The notes beneath the pieces were generated by a model. The model searched no databases. It worked only from the letters and a program-made list of their open reading frames with translations, and was not told the DNA's origin. The position numbers and the translations under genes are program-made. From positions 1-6,174 of the forward strand of contig JACPAS010000122.1 in NCBI GenBank assembly GCA_016180665.1: a stretch of 6,174 nt of DNA, in the 5' to 3' direction. The DNA comes from Microcaldota archaeon. GTDB lineage: Archaea; Micrarchaeota; Micrarchaeia; Anstonellales; Bilamarchaeaceae. This document shows, one piece after another, positions 1 to 5,950 of this stretch (its first letter is position 1; every line of letters starts with the position of its first letter).

Positions 1-11
1 ATATAGTTAAG

Positions 12-58
12 GGCTACACAATTTATAAATCTATCGAATAAAAATCGAAAAAGTAGCC
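12..58 (-). terminator. possible oligo-T terminator downstream of the decayed PIN gene
   Basis: Read on the minus strand, two runs of five T (plus-strand A runs at 40-44 and 48-52) lie about 30 nt after the last stop codon of the PIN remnant. Archaeal RNA polymerase commonly stops at such T tracts. A short inverted repeat (GGCTAC at 12-17 and GTAGCC at 53-58) brackets them, but its loop is 35 nt, so a real hairpin is doubtful. The ATTTATAAAT at 21-30 inside this interval is a perfect palindromic TATA-like box. It could serve a leaderless minus-strand gene starting just left of the window, but that gene cannot be seen. Confidence 0.3.
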
Positions 59-81
59 ATTATAATATTAATTACCGAGTA

Positions 82-333
82 TTAATTGTTTTGGTATAGT
101 TCTTTAAAATTACTGAGTGATTTTTCTATTTTACATTTTTTGACTTTTAACCAACCTTCATTAATTGCATTTTTTATTAGATAACAACCTTCATGCTCTT
201 CATTGTTGGCTGCTAGGACCGTTTCAGAAAAAACTTCTTCTGGAATGTATACCTCTTTGTATAAAGTTTATAATAGATGAAGAAGATTCAGTTTAGATAA
301 ACTAATTAATGGAGAGGAATTTGAAACTATCAT
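82..333 (-). pseudogene. decayed DUF3368-type PIN-domain toxin (nuclease remnant)
   Basis: The ATG at 331-333 directly follows the antitoxin stop codon. The reading frame begins MIVSNSSPLISLSKLNLL, the characteristic opening of DUF3368 PIN-domain proteins, the usual partners of UPF0175 antitoxins. After 21 codons there is a TAA at 268-270. The same frame then resumes with TLYKEVYIPEEVFSETV and later INEGWLKVKK, both typical of this family. The internal stop could come from one substitution (for example AAA to TAA). The frame ends for good at 82-84 after about 83 codons, whereas family members are usually about 150-165 residues. The missing C-terminal half would carry the GEAEAI-type acidic motif and the final LLDD-type motif, so no active nuclease is expected. 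PIN toxins in general cleave RNA; that is family knowledge. I see no remainder of the domain in 1-81 in any minus frame. Confidence 0.8.
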
Positions 334-651
334 TTACTCACCATTTAATGCCTTAAGATCTTCTTTGAAGTCGTCTTCAGAATATTGAATGTCTATTTTT
401 CTTTCTTTTAAGATATCAAACATCTTCCATAGAGAAATGCCAGCAAGGTAAGCTGCTTTTGATAGGGTTATTTTTCCTTTCTTATACCTTTCTAAGGCTA
501 GCTCAAGCTTTTTCTGCTCAAGACCACTAGTTAGAACTTCCCTTATTAATGTGGACTTATCTAAATCGTCTTGTTCAGAGAGGTCTGCTAATTGCTCGTT
601 GAGTTCATCTGGGATTCTTATTGAAATAAGTCTCATCTTAGTAACTGTCAT
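334..651 (-). CDS. RHH/UPF0175-type antitoxin-like DNA-binding protein
   Basis: This is a 105-residue protein in two parts. Residues 6-44 (MRLISIRIPDELNEQLADL, then KSTLIREVLTSGL) have the pattern of a ribbon-helix-helix DNA-binding strand and two helices. Residues 45-100 (LALERYKKGKITLSKAAYLAGISLW) match the UPF0175 family, a helix-turn-helix-like segment common in archaea and cyanobacteria. Such proteins are usually encoded just before a DUF3368 PIN toxin and are taken to be its antitoxin and autorepressor. Here the remnant of that toxin starts with no gap after the TAA at 334-336. The ORF is intact although the toxin is broken. The ATG at 649-651 is preferred over Met6 because a TATA-like box sits about 25 nt upstream, fitting a leaderless mRNA. 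It may now be an orphan regulator. Confidence 0.8.
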   Translation of the reverse strand: MTVTKMRLISIRIPDELNEQLADLSEQDDLDKSTLIREVLTSGLEQKKLELALERYKKGKITLSKAAYLAGISLWKMFDILKERKIDIQYSEDDFKEDLKALNGE

Positions 652-670
652 ACACTATATATCAAACGTA

Positions 671-680
671 ATATATTTAA
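671..680 (-). promoter_or_regulatory. TATA-like box of the antitoxin gene
   Basis: On the minus strand this reads TTAAATATAT. Its centre is about 25 nt upstream of the ATG at 649-651, the spacing expected for a leaderless archaeal transcript that begins at the start codon. The leader has no Shine-Dalgarno sequence, which agrees with this. It lies in the 39-nt gap after the Lrp-like gene, so the antitoxin need not depend on readthrough. Confidence 0.5.
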
Positions 681-690
681 TTTTATCCTT

Positions 691-1668
691 TCACAAGATA
701 CCACTAGGAAAATAGTTTAGAACATGATCCTTGAAAATAGGGAAGGTTTCAAAATTAGAAATAATATCGCCAAAATTGGATCTTAATTTAATTAGGAAAT
801 CCTGGAATTCTAATCTGTTTTTTACTTCTATTTCCATTCCAATTCTCCATTTTCCGATATGCTTAACTACGAATGTAACGTTTGGACTTGACTTGAGGAA
901 ATTGCTTAGCTTTAGTTCCCTGTCAGACTGAAGGTTGGTTATTTCCAAAAAAACCATATAAGTTTCATAACCCATAGGACTAGGGTTCGCATATAACCTA
1001 TAACCTAGAATAAGTTTTTTTTCTTCCATTCTCTTGATTCTTGCAGAAACAGTCTTATCAGAAACTCCTACTTTGCTTGCAACTTGCCAATTGGAAAGCA
1101 TTGCATCCAGTGAAATTATCTGAATTATTTTTTTATCAGTTTCATCCAATTTAAAGTCAGGATCGAATTTCATAATATGCTCAAAAAATAATCTTTCGGT
1201 ATTGCCACCTAGTATATACTCTTTTGACTGATCTCTTACACCAGTATAAACTAGAGTTTCATAAGCCTGAATATGCCTTCCATATTTAGTAAGTAGTTCT
1301 TCCAGGATTAAATTAAAATTATAATTGTCTTTGGTTACGAAGTTTACTACTACGTCCCAGTTGCCACCCACTTCACCTAACCACAGGGTATTTGCATGTT
1401 GCGAAAGAAATTTTAGAACTTCATCTCTCTGGGTGGCTGCTGAAGCACCCAACCTAATTACTAACCTATACCAGTTGTATCCAACTACTACTGAATCAAA
1501 AATCGTTAACGCACCAAAAATTATTCCATTTTTTTTCATTCGCTCTATTCTGTAACTAGTTGTTTGCCTGCTTAGGCCTAATTTTTTTGCCAGTTCGTTT
1601 ATTGGAATCCTTGCATTCATGTCCAATTCTAGCAGGATTTTACGATCTTTTAAATCTAATTTTACCAT
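691..1668 (-). CDS. tandem-duplicated Lrp/AsnC-like transcription regulator
   Basis: A 325-residue protein made of two Lrp/AsnC-like units, where a usual family member has one unit of about 150 residues. Unit 1: helix-turn-helix at about 4-53 (LDLKDRKILLELDMNARIP, then ELAKKLGLSRQTTSYRIERM), followed by a RAM-like alpha/beta part to about 152 containing LGEVGGNWDVVVNF. Unit 2: helix-turn-helix at about 174-223 (LDETDKKIIQIISLDAMLS, then VASKVGVSDKTVSARIKRM), followed by a second alpha/beta part to 325 with VVKHIGKWRIGMEIEV. The GxW motif and the following helix align between the copies, showing an internal duplication. Lrp-type proteins bind DNA as dimers or higher oligomers; a fused pair could behave as a built-in dimer (inference). 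The target is unknown. The gene diverges from the 1787 operon across a 118-nt gap, so autoregulation or control of that operon is possible. Confidence 0.85.
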   Translation of the reverse strand: MVKLDLKDRKILLELDMNARIPINELAKKLGLSRQTTSYRIERMKKNGIIFGALTIFDSVVVGYNWYRLVIRLGASAATQRDEVLKFLSQHANTLWLGEVGGNWDVVVNFVTKDNYNFNLILEELLTKYGRHIQAYETLVYTGVRDQSKEYILGGNTERLFFEHIMKFDPDFKLDETDKKIIQIISLDAMLSNWQVASKVGVSDKTVSARIKRMEEKKLILGYRLYANPSPMGYETYMVFLEITNLQSDRELKLSNFLKSSPNVTFVVKHIGKWRIGMEIEVKNRLEFQDFLIKLRSNFGDIISNFETFPIFKDHVLNYFPSGIL

Positions 1669-1690
1669 ATTCTTACTTTTTCTACTTTAA

Positions 1691-1700
1691 ATTTATAAAT
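1691..1700 (-). promoter_or_regulatory. TATA box of the double Lrp gene
   Basis: ATTTATAAAT, a perfect palindrome, is centred about 27 nt upstream of the ATG at 1666-1668, the position expected for a leaderless transcript. On the minus strand it is preceded by CGGAAT, a plausible purine-rich BRE (TFB recognition element). The start has no Shine-Dalgarno sequence. Confidence 0.65.
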
Positions 1701-1731
1701 ATTCCGAATTTGCAAATTTTTTGGAAAGAAG

Positions 1732-1742
1732 TTTTAAATATA
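1732..1742 (+). promoter_or_regulatory. TATA box of the operon starting at 1787
   Basis: TTTTAAATATA preceded by the purine-rich GGAAAGAAG at 1723-1731 looks like a BRE/TATA pair. Transcription would start near 1763, giving a leader of about 24 nt that carries a G-rich Shine-Dalgarno-like GGGGGAT (1777-1783) 3 nt before the ATG. It lies about 35 nt from the opposite-strand Lrp promoter, so a protein bound between them could affect both. Confidence 0.6.
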
Positions 1743-1786
1743 AGAAATGTGTGAATCACTTAGAAAAAATGTTAATGGGGGATTGA

Positions 1787-2581
1787 ATGACTCGGGATGA
1801 TGATCTAACTAGGGATCAATATTTGAAAAAATATGGGTGGCGGGAGTACCATGCGAAATTTGGCGACCAGCCTACTGAATCTGCACTCAGAGATTACTGG
1901 GCCAGACGTGCAATAGAGACACTTTTTCAGGATCTGAATGAAGCAAGTCGCTACACTGAAGAGGAATTGGCTTACCTTAAAAAAGAACGGGACAGAAAAC
2001 GGGGAATTCAGAAAATAATTAGAAGGTCAATTGACCTTGGAGCTACAGAAAAAACCTGTGTGGAAGTCCAATATGAAATGTGTAAATTTTTGGGGCTGAA
2101 ACCTATGACAGATATTGGTTCGGATTTCTATAAACTTCCAGGCGCCCCAAGCCCATTAGTAATGCCTTGTTTACGCGTACTTGGTGAACTAACTGCTGAA
2201 GGAAAGACTGCCAAAATGGCAATATTAAAGGATTTGGGAAAAGCAACGGAGATATTCAACAGAATGCATTGTAGTAGAGAGGGAGTACTTGAAGTGATAA
2301 AGCTGATTGTAGCAGAATTAAAGCTCGAAGAGCATGTAAAAATTCTTGAAGCCGTAGAACCAGTAACTGGACACAACTATAGAATAATAGAAGTAACTGA
2401 ACAAGCTGCCAAAAGTGCATTGGATGCTTACAATGCTCTAAATCCTAAAACTGCACCGGTATCTAGAAGACCGGAAAAACCAATTGAAGATAGGAATATT
2501 GCCCTTCCGCCAAAAATAAAACCACCGAAAAGATTAGTAGTGGAATTCTTCAGGAAAGTCTTTAGGACAAGGAGCGGGTGA
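1787..2581 (+). CDS. uncharacterised protein, possible winged-helix segment
   Basis: I do not recognise this 264-residue protein. It is soluble, with no signal peptide or membrane segment. Residues 9-64 are charged and aromatic-rich (KKYGWREYHAKFGDQP, RDYWARRAIETL) and mostly helical in character, followed by a very basic stretch KKERDRKRGIQKIIRR (65-80). Residues 125-218 show a helix-helix-helix-strand-turn-strand-helix pattern (TAKMAILKDLGK, SREGVLEVIKLIVAEL, YRIIEVTEQAAK) that would suit a winged-helix domain; this is a weak inference. The C-terminus (220-264) is rich in proline and basic residues (IALPPKIKPPKRL, then FRKVFRTRSG) and probably disordered, suggesting nucleic-acid or partner contact. 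The ATG is supported by the promoter and G-rich ribosome binding site upstream. The next gene starts 1 nt after its stop codon, so the two are translationally coupled. Confidence 0.75.
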   Translation: MTRDDDLTRDQYLKKYGWREYHAKFGDQPTESALRDYWARRAIETLFQDLNEASRYTEEELAYLKKERDRKRGIQKIIRRSIDLGATEKTCVEVQYEMCKFLGLKPMTDIGSDFYKLPGAPSPLVMPCLRVLGELTAEGKTAKMAILKDLGKATEIFNRMHCSREGVLEVIKLIVAELKLEEHVKILEAVEPVTGHNYRIIEVTEQAAKSALDAYNALNPKTAPVSRRPEKPIEDRNIALPPKIKPPKRLVVEFFRKVFRTRSG

Positions 2582-2582
2582 A

Positions 2583-3263
2583 ATGATGAACGATCAGATT
2601 TCATCAAAGATATTAGCTAAGAAACCTAATTTACCAGTGGTTATTCAGGGTGGAGCCTATAGAGCAGACTTGGGCCCGAACAAAACTCAACTGAAAACTT
2701 TTAAATTTGCCTTATCTGCATTCAAAACTCTTATAGAAGAAGGAGGGTCAGAGTATAGACAGAGAGATGCAGTAAAGTTGGCTTGTATAGTGAATGACCT
2801 TGGAATGGCACCTAGGAACAGACCAAAAAGAGTTCATAATTTTTCTCTTCCTTCAGAATATCTGGGTATGCTGGAACGTGCGAAAATAAATTCAGGAGAA
2901 GTTTTGATTTTCTGGGAGAGTACTCTGAGAAATGGAGCTGAACAGGATAGGGAAAGAAGAGGCATAAAAATACAGAAAACTGAAGGGGGAAGCCCAAGAT
3001 GCGTTTCAATAATGGGCAGGTTTTATGAGATTTTGGCGAGATTAGGATTTCGATCGCAAATTGGATTTTATGAGGCTAAAACTGAGATTCCCCCACCTGA
3101 TTACAAAGGTGCAATTGATCGAGCCTGTATTTATGGACCAATTGAAGCCGCATTAGGTTTTTCCGGCTATGAACTGAAAATAGAAGTTCTCAATGCCCTA
3201 GTTAAACTGAATGAGGACGCACATGTAGTTGAATGGCATCAAAGTAAGCCAGATGCACCATAA
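2583..3263 (+). CDS. uncharacterised protein coupled to the preceding gene
   Basis: I cannot name this 226-residue protein. It is soluble, with no signal peptide or transmembrane helix. Segments that look like structured, possibly functional motifs are KLACIVNDLGMAPRNRPKR (65-83), LPSEYLGMLERA (89-100), VLIFWESTLRNGAEQD (107-122), GGSPRCVSIMGRFYEILARLG (135-155) and RACIYGPIEAAL (180-191). The conserved-looking Cys68, Asp72, Glu112, Cys140 and Cys182 could be catalytic or metal-binding, but this is a guess without homologues. Two consecutive ATG codons at 2583 and 2586 are possible starts. GGTGA at 2577-2581, overlapping the upstream stop codon, is a good archaeal Shine-Dalgarno core and is better spaced for the second ATG; GGAG at 2571-2574 fits the first. 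The coupling suggests that the two products act together. Confidence 0.75.
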   Translation: MMNDQISSKILAKKPNLPVVIQGGAYRADLGPNKTQLKTFKFALSAFKTLIEEGGSEYRQRDAVKLACIVNDLGMAPRNRPKRVHNFSLPSEYLGMLERAKINSGEVLIFWESTLRNGAEQDRERRGIKIQKTEGGSPRCVSIMGRFYEILARLGFRSQIGFYEAKTEIPPPDYKGAIDRACIYGPIEAALGFSGYELKIEVLNALVKLNEDAHVVEWHQSKPDAP

Positions 3264-3308
3264 GAAGTTGTTTCTTAAATCTAATTTATCATCAATATAT
3301 CTGATAAA

Positions 3309-3584
3309 ATGACTAGTTATTACACGGTAGAACCATGTGCAAGTTCAAAGGCTTTTGAGATAGTTTTTAAGAATAAGAGAATTAATATAGAAAAGATTGG
3401 GGGGTCGAAAATCGGTGAAATTATTGCAAAGACTCCTGTAATTTTAGTTTTGAATGTAAATGGGAAATCTGTAAGTATTTATGCAAGCGGAAGAATAATG
3501 CTGAAGAATTTAACTAAACCTGAATCAGAAGAATTGGCGAAAAAACTGGTGAAAGATTTGGAAGAGAGTGATGCAATTGATTAA
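3309..3584 (+). CDS. small protein resembling a single TBP-like half domain
   Basis: A 91-residue protein. Residues 43-84 (PVILVLNVNGKSVSIYASGRIMLKN, given here in part as ILVLNVNGKSVSIYASGR, then TKPESEELAKKLVKDL) follow the pattern of one repeat of the TATA-binding protein: a strand, a second strand ending in a xxSGKhhhTG-like turn, a third strand, then an amphipathic helix (E72-L84). Real archaeal TBP is about 180 residues with two such repeats; this has one. The N-terminal part (YTVEPCASSKAFEIVF) is less clear. It lacks the family's DNA-intercalating phenylalanines at obvious positions, so TATA binding should not be assumed. A homodimer could rebuild a saddle (inference). The ATG follows a 45-nt gap after the upstream gene; a weak TATA-like CTTAAATCT at 3274-3282 may give a separate leaderless transcript. 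Its last 14-17 nt overlap the PHP gene. Confidence 0.7.
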   Translation: MTSYYTVEPCASSKAFEIVFKNKRINIEKIGGSKIGEIIAKTPVILVLNVNGKSVSIYASGRIMLKNLTKPESEELAKKLVKDLEESDAID

Positions 3585-4224
3585 AATTGATTTTCATGTG
3601 CATACGCATTATTCATTGGACTCGCTGATTGATCCTGTAAAGTTAATGAGAAGGAGTGAAGAGACTGGAGTAATACCTGCGATTACTGATCATAATACCA
3701 TAAAAGCGCATAAGCAATTGAGAAGTTATAAGGGTCGGTTTATTCCTGGAGAAGAGATTAGAACTGATAAGGGAGATTTAATTGGGCTTTACTTAAGTGA
3801 AGAGATTCCTAAGTATACTCCGTTTCTGGAGGCCATGGATTCCATCAAGGAGCAAGGTGCTATCAGCTATTTGCCACATATGTACGACAGAACTAGAAAG
3901 GGAGTTGGGATTGAAGAACTAGCCAAAAAAGTAGACATTATTGAGACTTTCAATGGGCACTGTTTAACTAATGGGCCAAATCAAAAGGCTCATGATTTGG
4001 CAAGAAAAACCAATCAATTGAGCGCCTGTGGGAGTGATTCGCATTTGCTTTTTGAATTTGGATACAACTGGAATGAATTAAAGAATTTTGACTTGTCTGA
4101 TCCTAAAGAATTAATTAAATCTTTTAAAACAAATAGACAGATTACAAAAAGAGCCCCATTTTATGTTAGGGGAACTCTAACTGGAGTTTACGGGATTAGG
4201 AAATTCTTGAAAATGTTTGAATGA
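3568..4224 (+). CDS. PHP-domain metal-dependent phosphoesterase-like hydrolase
   Basis: The 218-residue protein is essentially one PHP domain. All the usual metal-ligand motifs are visible: DFHVHTHYSLDS (His10, His12), ITDHNT (Asp41, His42), PGEEIRT (Glu62/Glu63), LPHMYDR (His104), IETFNG (Glu126) and CGSDSH (Asp157, His159). PHP proteins bind two or three metal ions and hydrolyse phosphoesters; known members include histidinol phosphatases, nucleoside bisphosphatases and polymerase exonuclease domains. The substrate here cannot be told from sequence. No polymerase or other domain is attached, and the short length fits the free-standing class. The longest frame starts with GTG at 3568, but the ATG at 3571, the next codon, is as likely; a purine-rich GGAAGAG (3561-3567) lies just upstream. 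The start overlaps the end of the half-TBP-like gene by 14-17 nt, implying co-translation. Confidence 0.88.
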   Translation: MMQLIKIDFHVHTHYSLDSLIDPVKLMRRSEETGVIPAITDHNTIKAHKQLRSYKGRFIPGEEIRTDKGDLIGLYLSEEIPKYTPFLEAMDSIKEQGAISYLPHMYDRTRKGVGIEELAKKVDIIETFNGHCLTNGPNQKAHDLARKTNQLSACGSDSHLLFEFGYNWNELKNFDLSDPKELIKSFKTNRQITKRAPFYVRGTLTGVYGIRKFLKMFE

Positions 4225-4244
4225 TCAACTTCTACAGAATCCAT

Positions 4245-4493
4245 TTACAGACCAATTACCTGTTCAATTATTTCTTTCATTCGTGGATTTAAAGAAACGT
4301 GCAAACCATAAGAAGTTGGCTTAGGGATTAGGAGATTTTCCTTTATCAAATCATTTGCCACACCTTTGACATCTTTAGAAAGATGTTTCGGAAAACCTTT
4401 GTGAAGATTGTCAAAAGAAGTATGCCGGCCACCCCAATATCCGTGCTTTGCTAATTTTCTCATTAGAACTTTGCGTATCTCTTGCTCGTCCAT
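4245..4493 (-). CDS. small archaeal winged-helix-like protein with WGGRHTSFDNL motif
   Basis: An 82-residue protein. The core GYWGGRHTSFDNLHKGFP (18-35), then DVKGVANDLIKENLLI (41-56) and KPTSYGLHVSLNP (58-70), reads as a compact helical domain with a C-terminal hairpin, in the order of a small winged helix. I recall similar short proteins with WGxxHTSxDNL and SYGxHVSLNP motifs in archaea, including haloarchaea, but know no established function. A role in nucleic-acid binding is inference. The gene is convergent with the PHP gene (20-nt gap) and divergent from the frameshifted regulator at 4574. The ATG at 4491-4493 is the only in-frame start close to the motif; the upstream ATGs at about 4498-4504 are in another frame. 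Confidence 0.75.
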   Translation of the reverse strand: MDEQEIRKVLMRKLAKHGYWGGRHTSFDNLHKGFPKHLSKDVKGVANDLIKENLLIPKPTSYGLHVSLNPRMKEIIEQVIGL

Positions 4494-4540
4494 AAGACCA
4501 TCATTCGAATATTAATGTTCGACAAATTGAATTAGAAGAT

Positions 4541-4550
4541 TAAATTTAAA
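4541..4550 (-). promoter_or_regulatory. possible TATA box of the gene at 4245-4493
   Basis: The minus strand reads TTTAAATTTA. It would place the start of transcription near 4519 and leave a leader of about 26 nt. It overlaps the plus-strand box of the opposite gene, so the two promoters would compete for TBP. An alternative is the ATTAATATT further in, but its spacing (about 20 nt to the ATG) is too short for a leaderless start. Confidence 0.3.
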
Positions 4551-4552
4551 AA
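4544..4552 (+). promoter_or_regulatory. TATA box of the frameshifted winged-helix gene
   Basis: ATTTAAAAA, with purine-rich AGAAGA just upstream, is centred about 26 nt before the ATG at 4574-4576. This is the classical spacing for a leaderless archaeal mRNA, and supports 4574 as the true gene start rather than the later TTG or ATG codons in the second frame. Confidence 0.55.
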
Positions 4553-4573
4553 CATTAGTATGGATAAATAAAT

Positions 4574-4904
4574 ATGGAAGAAGAGGAGAAATCAGGATTT
4601 ATCAAACTGTTCGGAGATTATCCCGCAGTTAGAGTGATTGATTTTTTAATAACCTTTAGGGAATACGATTATCCGCTGACTGAGATTGCTGAAAACTCAA
4701 ATGAGCACAATCCATACATTTTTTCAACACTTGGTCAAACTTGAGATAGTAAAAGAGACTAGGCAGATTGGAAGGGCAAGACTGTATAAATTAAATTCAC
4801 ATAACCCCGTAGTTCAACAATTAATTTCTTTAGATAATAAACTAATAAAAGAGCTTGCTGATGATCTAGTTACTGAAAAGATCGAAAATAGAAGCAGAAA
4901 ATAA
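4574..4904 (+). pseudogene. winged-helix transcription regulator split by a frameshift
   Basis: Frame 1 (4574-4744) encodes KLFGDYPAVRVIDFL, then YDYPLTEIAENSN, the start and second helix of a common archaeal winged-helix family, then runs into unrelated residues and a TGA at 4742-4744. Frame 2, which can be joined near 4700, encodes MSTIHTFFQHLVKLEIVKET, then RQIGRARLYKLNSHNPVVQQ, exactly the recognition helix and wing of the same family. Joined, they give about 110 residues, the usual size of these regulators. Restoring the frame needs one extra base, or recovery of a lost 2, 5 or 8 nt; the spacing between helices suits a loss of several bases in the turn. The cause may be true mutation, sequencing or assembly error, or less likely recoding. 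The C-terminal half is still well preserved, so any lesion is recent. The stop at 4902-4904 abuts that of FEN1. Confidence 0.8.
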
Positions 4905-5945
4905 TTATTTGAAAAACTCGTCAAGCTTCCTTTGCGAGCTTGTTTCTTTTAATTGTTTTTCAATCTTTTCTAAAGCATTTCCAATCCTGTTTGGATCAAA
5001 ATCATGCTCATCGCAGAGAATCTTTTTTACTTTTTCAGGATCTAGAGTAGGAAATTTAATTTTCTCAATTTGTTCATAAGGGGGATTTAAGAAAAAGGCG
5101 TAGATCTCTTCTAAATTTTCTGGCAGAATATCTCCGTACTTCGCATTCACAAACTTCTTTAGATCATCTAAGGTTTTAATTTCTGAAACAATTTTCAACG
5201 CAGTTTTTGGACCCACCCCTTTTACTCCATCATTGTAGTCTGTTCCAACTAGCAGGCCAATCATAATGAGCTGTTCACGGTTCAAATGAAGAGAAGAGAG
5301 AGTTTCCTCTAATCTAATCTCTTCTGGTTCAACCATAATGTATTTATCTTGTCGGGGGATTTTTCTTCTGCCAGTAATTGAGATGTTTCTAATGTGTAGA
5401 GGAGATCCAAAGAGAAGAGAATCATAATCTTGTGAAGCAGATGCATAAACTATTCCGTGCTCGACCATTAATGCTGCTTGTGCTTCCCCTTCGCTTGGCG
5501 CAGTAATAGTTGCTACACCTAGTGAATTCAAAAGCACCATGCCTTCAGCAACCATTTCCCTAGTTAATCTAGATGTAGCCTGGGCATATTTTTTTGCGTC
5601 TTCTAGGCGCTCTTCTTCTAAGGCTTTTTTCCATTTTTCTTCTGCTTCTCTCTTTATTCTTGCTCTTTCTTCCTGGGTTTTTCTTTTGAATTCAGGAGCT
5701 TTTCCATCAAATACGTAAATAGGTTTTATTCCATTTTCAATTAGCCTTGAAGTACGGTAGAATAAGCCTGAAAGGTGGGCAGTGATTCTGCCTTTTGAAT
5801 CCATTAAGGGGGTTCCGTCTTCCTGGCGAATTGAAGAGAGAAATTGATAAATAGTATTGAATGCGTCAACAGCCAGCGTCTTTCCTGCGAGAGATTCTAG
5901 TTGGATTGGATGTTTTATTGCTAAATCTCCTAAGTTTACTCCCAT
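4905..5945 (-). CDS. fen: flap endonuclease 1 (FEN1, structure-specific 5' nuclease)
   Basis: The 346-residue protein is a full-length archaeal FEN1, which removes 5' flaps during Okazaki fragment maturation and base-excision repair. The N domain starts MGVNLGDLA and carries Asp27 (LAVDAFNTIYQF) and Asp80 (IYVFDGKAPEFKRK). The I domain carries APSEGEAQAALM (Glu152, Glu154), SASQDYDSLLFG (Asp173, Asp175) and GLLVGTDYNDGVKGVGPKTA (Asp236 and the helix-two-turn-helix DNA-binding motif). All acidic metal ligands of the family are present. The basic, glutamate-rich stretch 86-120 corresponds to the flexible arch (helical clamp). The C-terminus QRKLDEFF (338-345) is a PCNA-interacting peptide. The ATG at 5943-5945 has GGGATGA (5951-5957) 5 nt upstream as ribosome binding site. 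It lies 17 nt after the MBF1 stop codon, so the two are probably cotranscribed. Confidence 0.97.
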   Translation of the reverse strand: MGVNLGDLAIKHPIQLESLAGKTLAVDAFNTIYQFLSSIRQEDGTPLMDSKGRITAHLSGLFYRTSRLIENGIKPIYVFDGKAPEFKRKTQEERARIKREAEEKWKKALEEERLEDAKKYAQATSRLTREMVAEGMVLLNSLGVATITAPSEGEAQAALMVEHGIVYASASQDYDSLLFGSPLHIRNISITGRRKIPRQDKYIMVEPEEIRLEETLSSLHLNREQLIMIGLLVGTDYNDGVKGVGPKTALKIVSEIKTLDDLKKFVNAKYGDILPENLEEIYAFFLNPPYEQIEKIKFPTLDPEKVKKILCDEHDFDPNRIGNALEKIEKQLKETSSQRKLDEFFK

Positions 5946-5950
5946 TTATT

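Noticed and set aside
12..58. Hairpin or attachment site from the GGCTAC/GTAGCC inverted repeat
   Set aside because: Only six base pairs with a 35-nt loop; expected by chance in such a length. Only the T tracts were kept as a weak terminator.
731..931. Plus-strand ORF opposite the Lrp-like gene
   Set aside because: It lies antisense to a well-recognised coding region, has no promoter or ribosome binding site, and its translation shows no domain pattern. The same holds for the antisense ORFs at 1325-1555, 2128-2376 and 2812-3009.
1560..1754. Plus-strand ORF across the Lrp start and the intergenic region
   Set aside because: It covers the promoters of both divergent genes and the first helix-turn-helix on the other strand; its hydrophobic translation comes from AT-rich DNA.
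3264..3308. C/D-box RNA on the minus strand, from a TGATGA sequence
   Set aside because: There is a C-box-like TGATGA but no suitably placed CTGA D box or second box pair.
4686..4904. Independent gene starting at TTG 4686 or ATG 4701
   Set aside because: It would lack the first two helices of its winged-helix domain, which are found just upstream in another frame behind a good promoter. A single frameshifted gene explains both.
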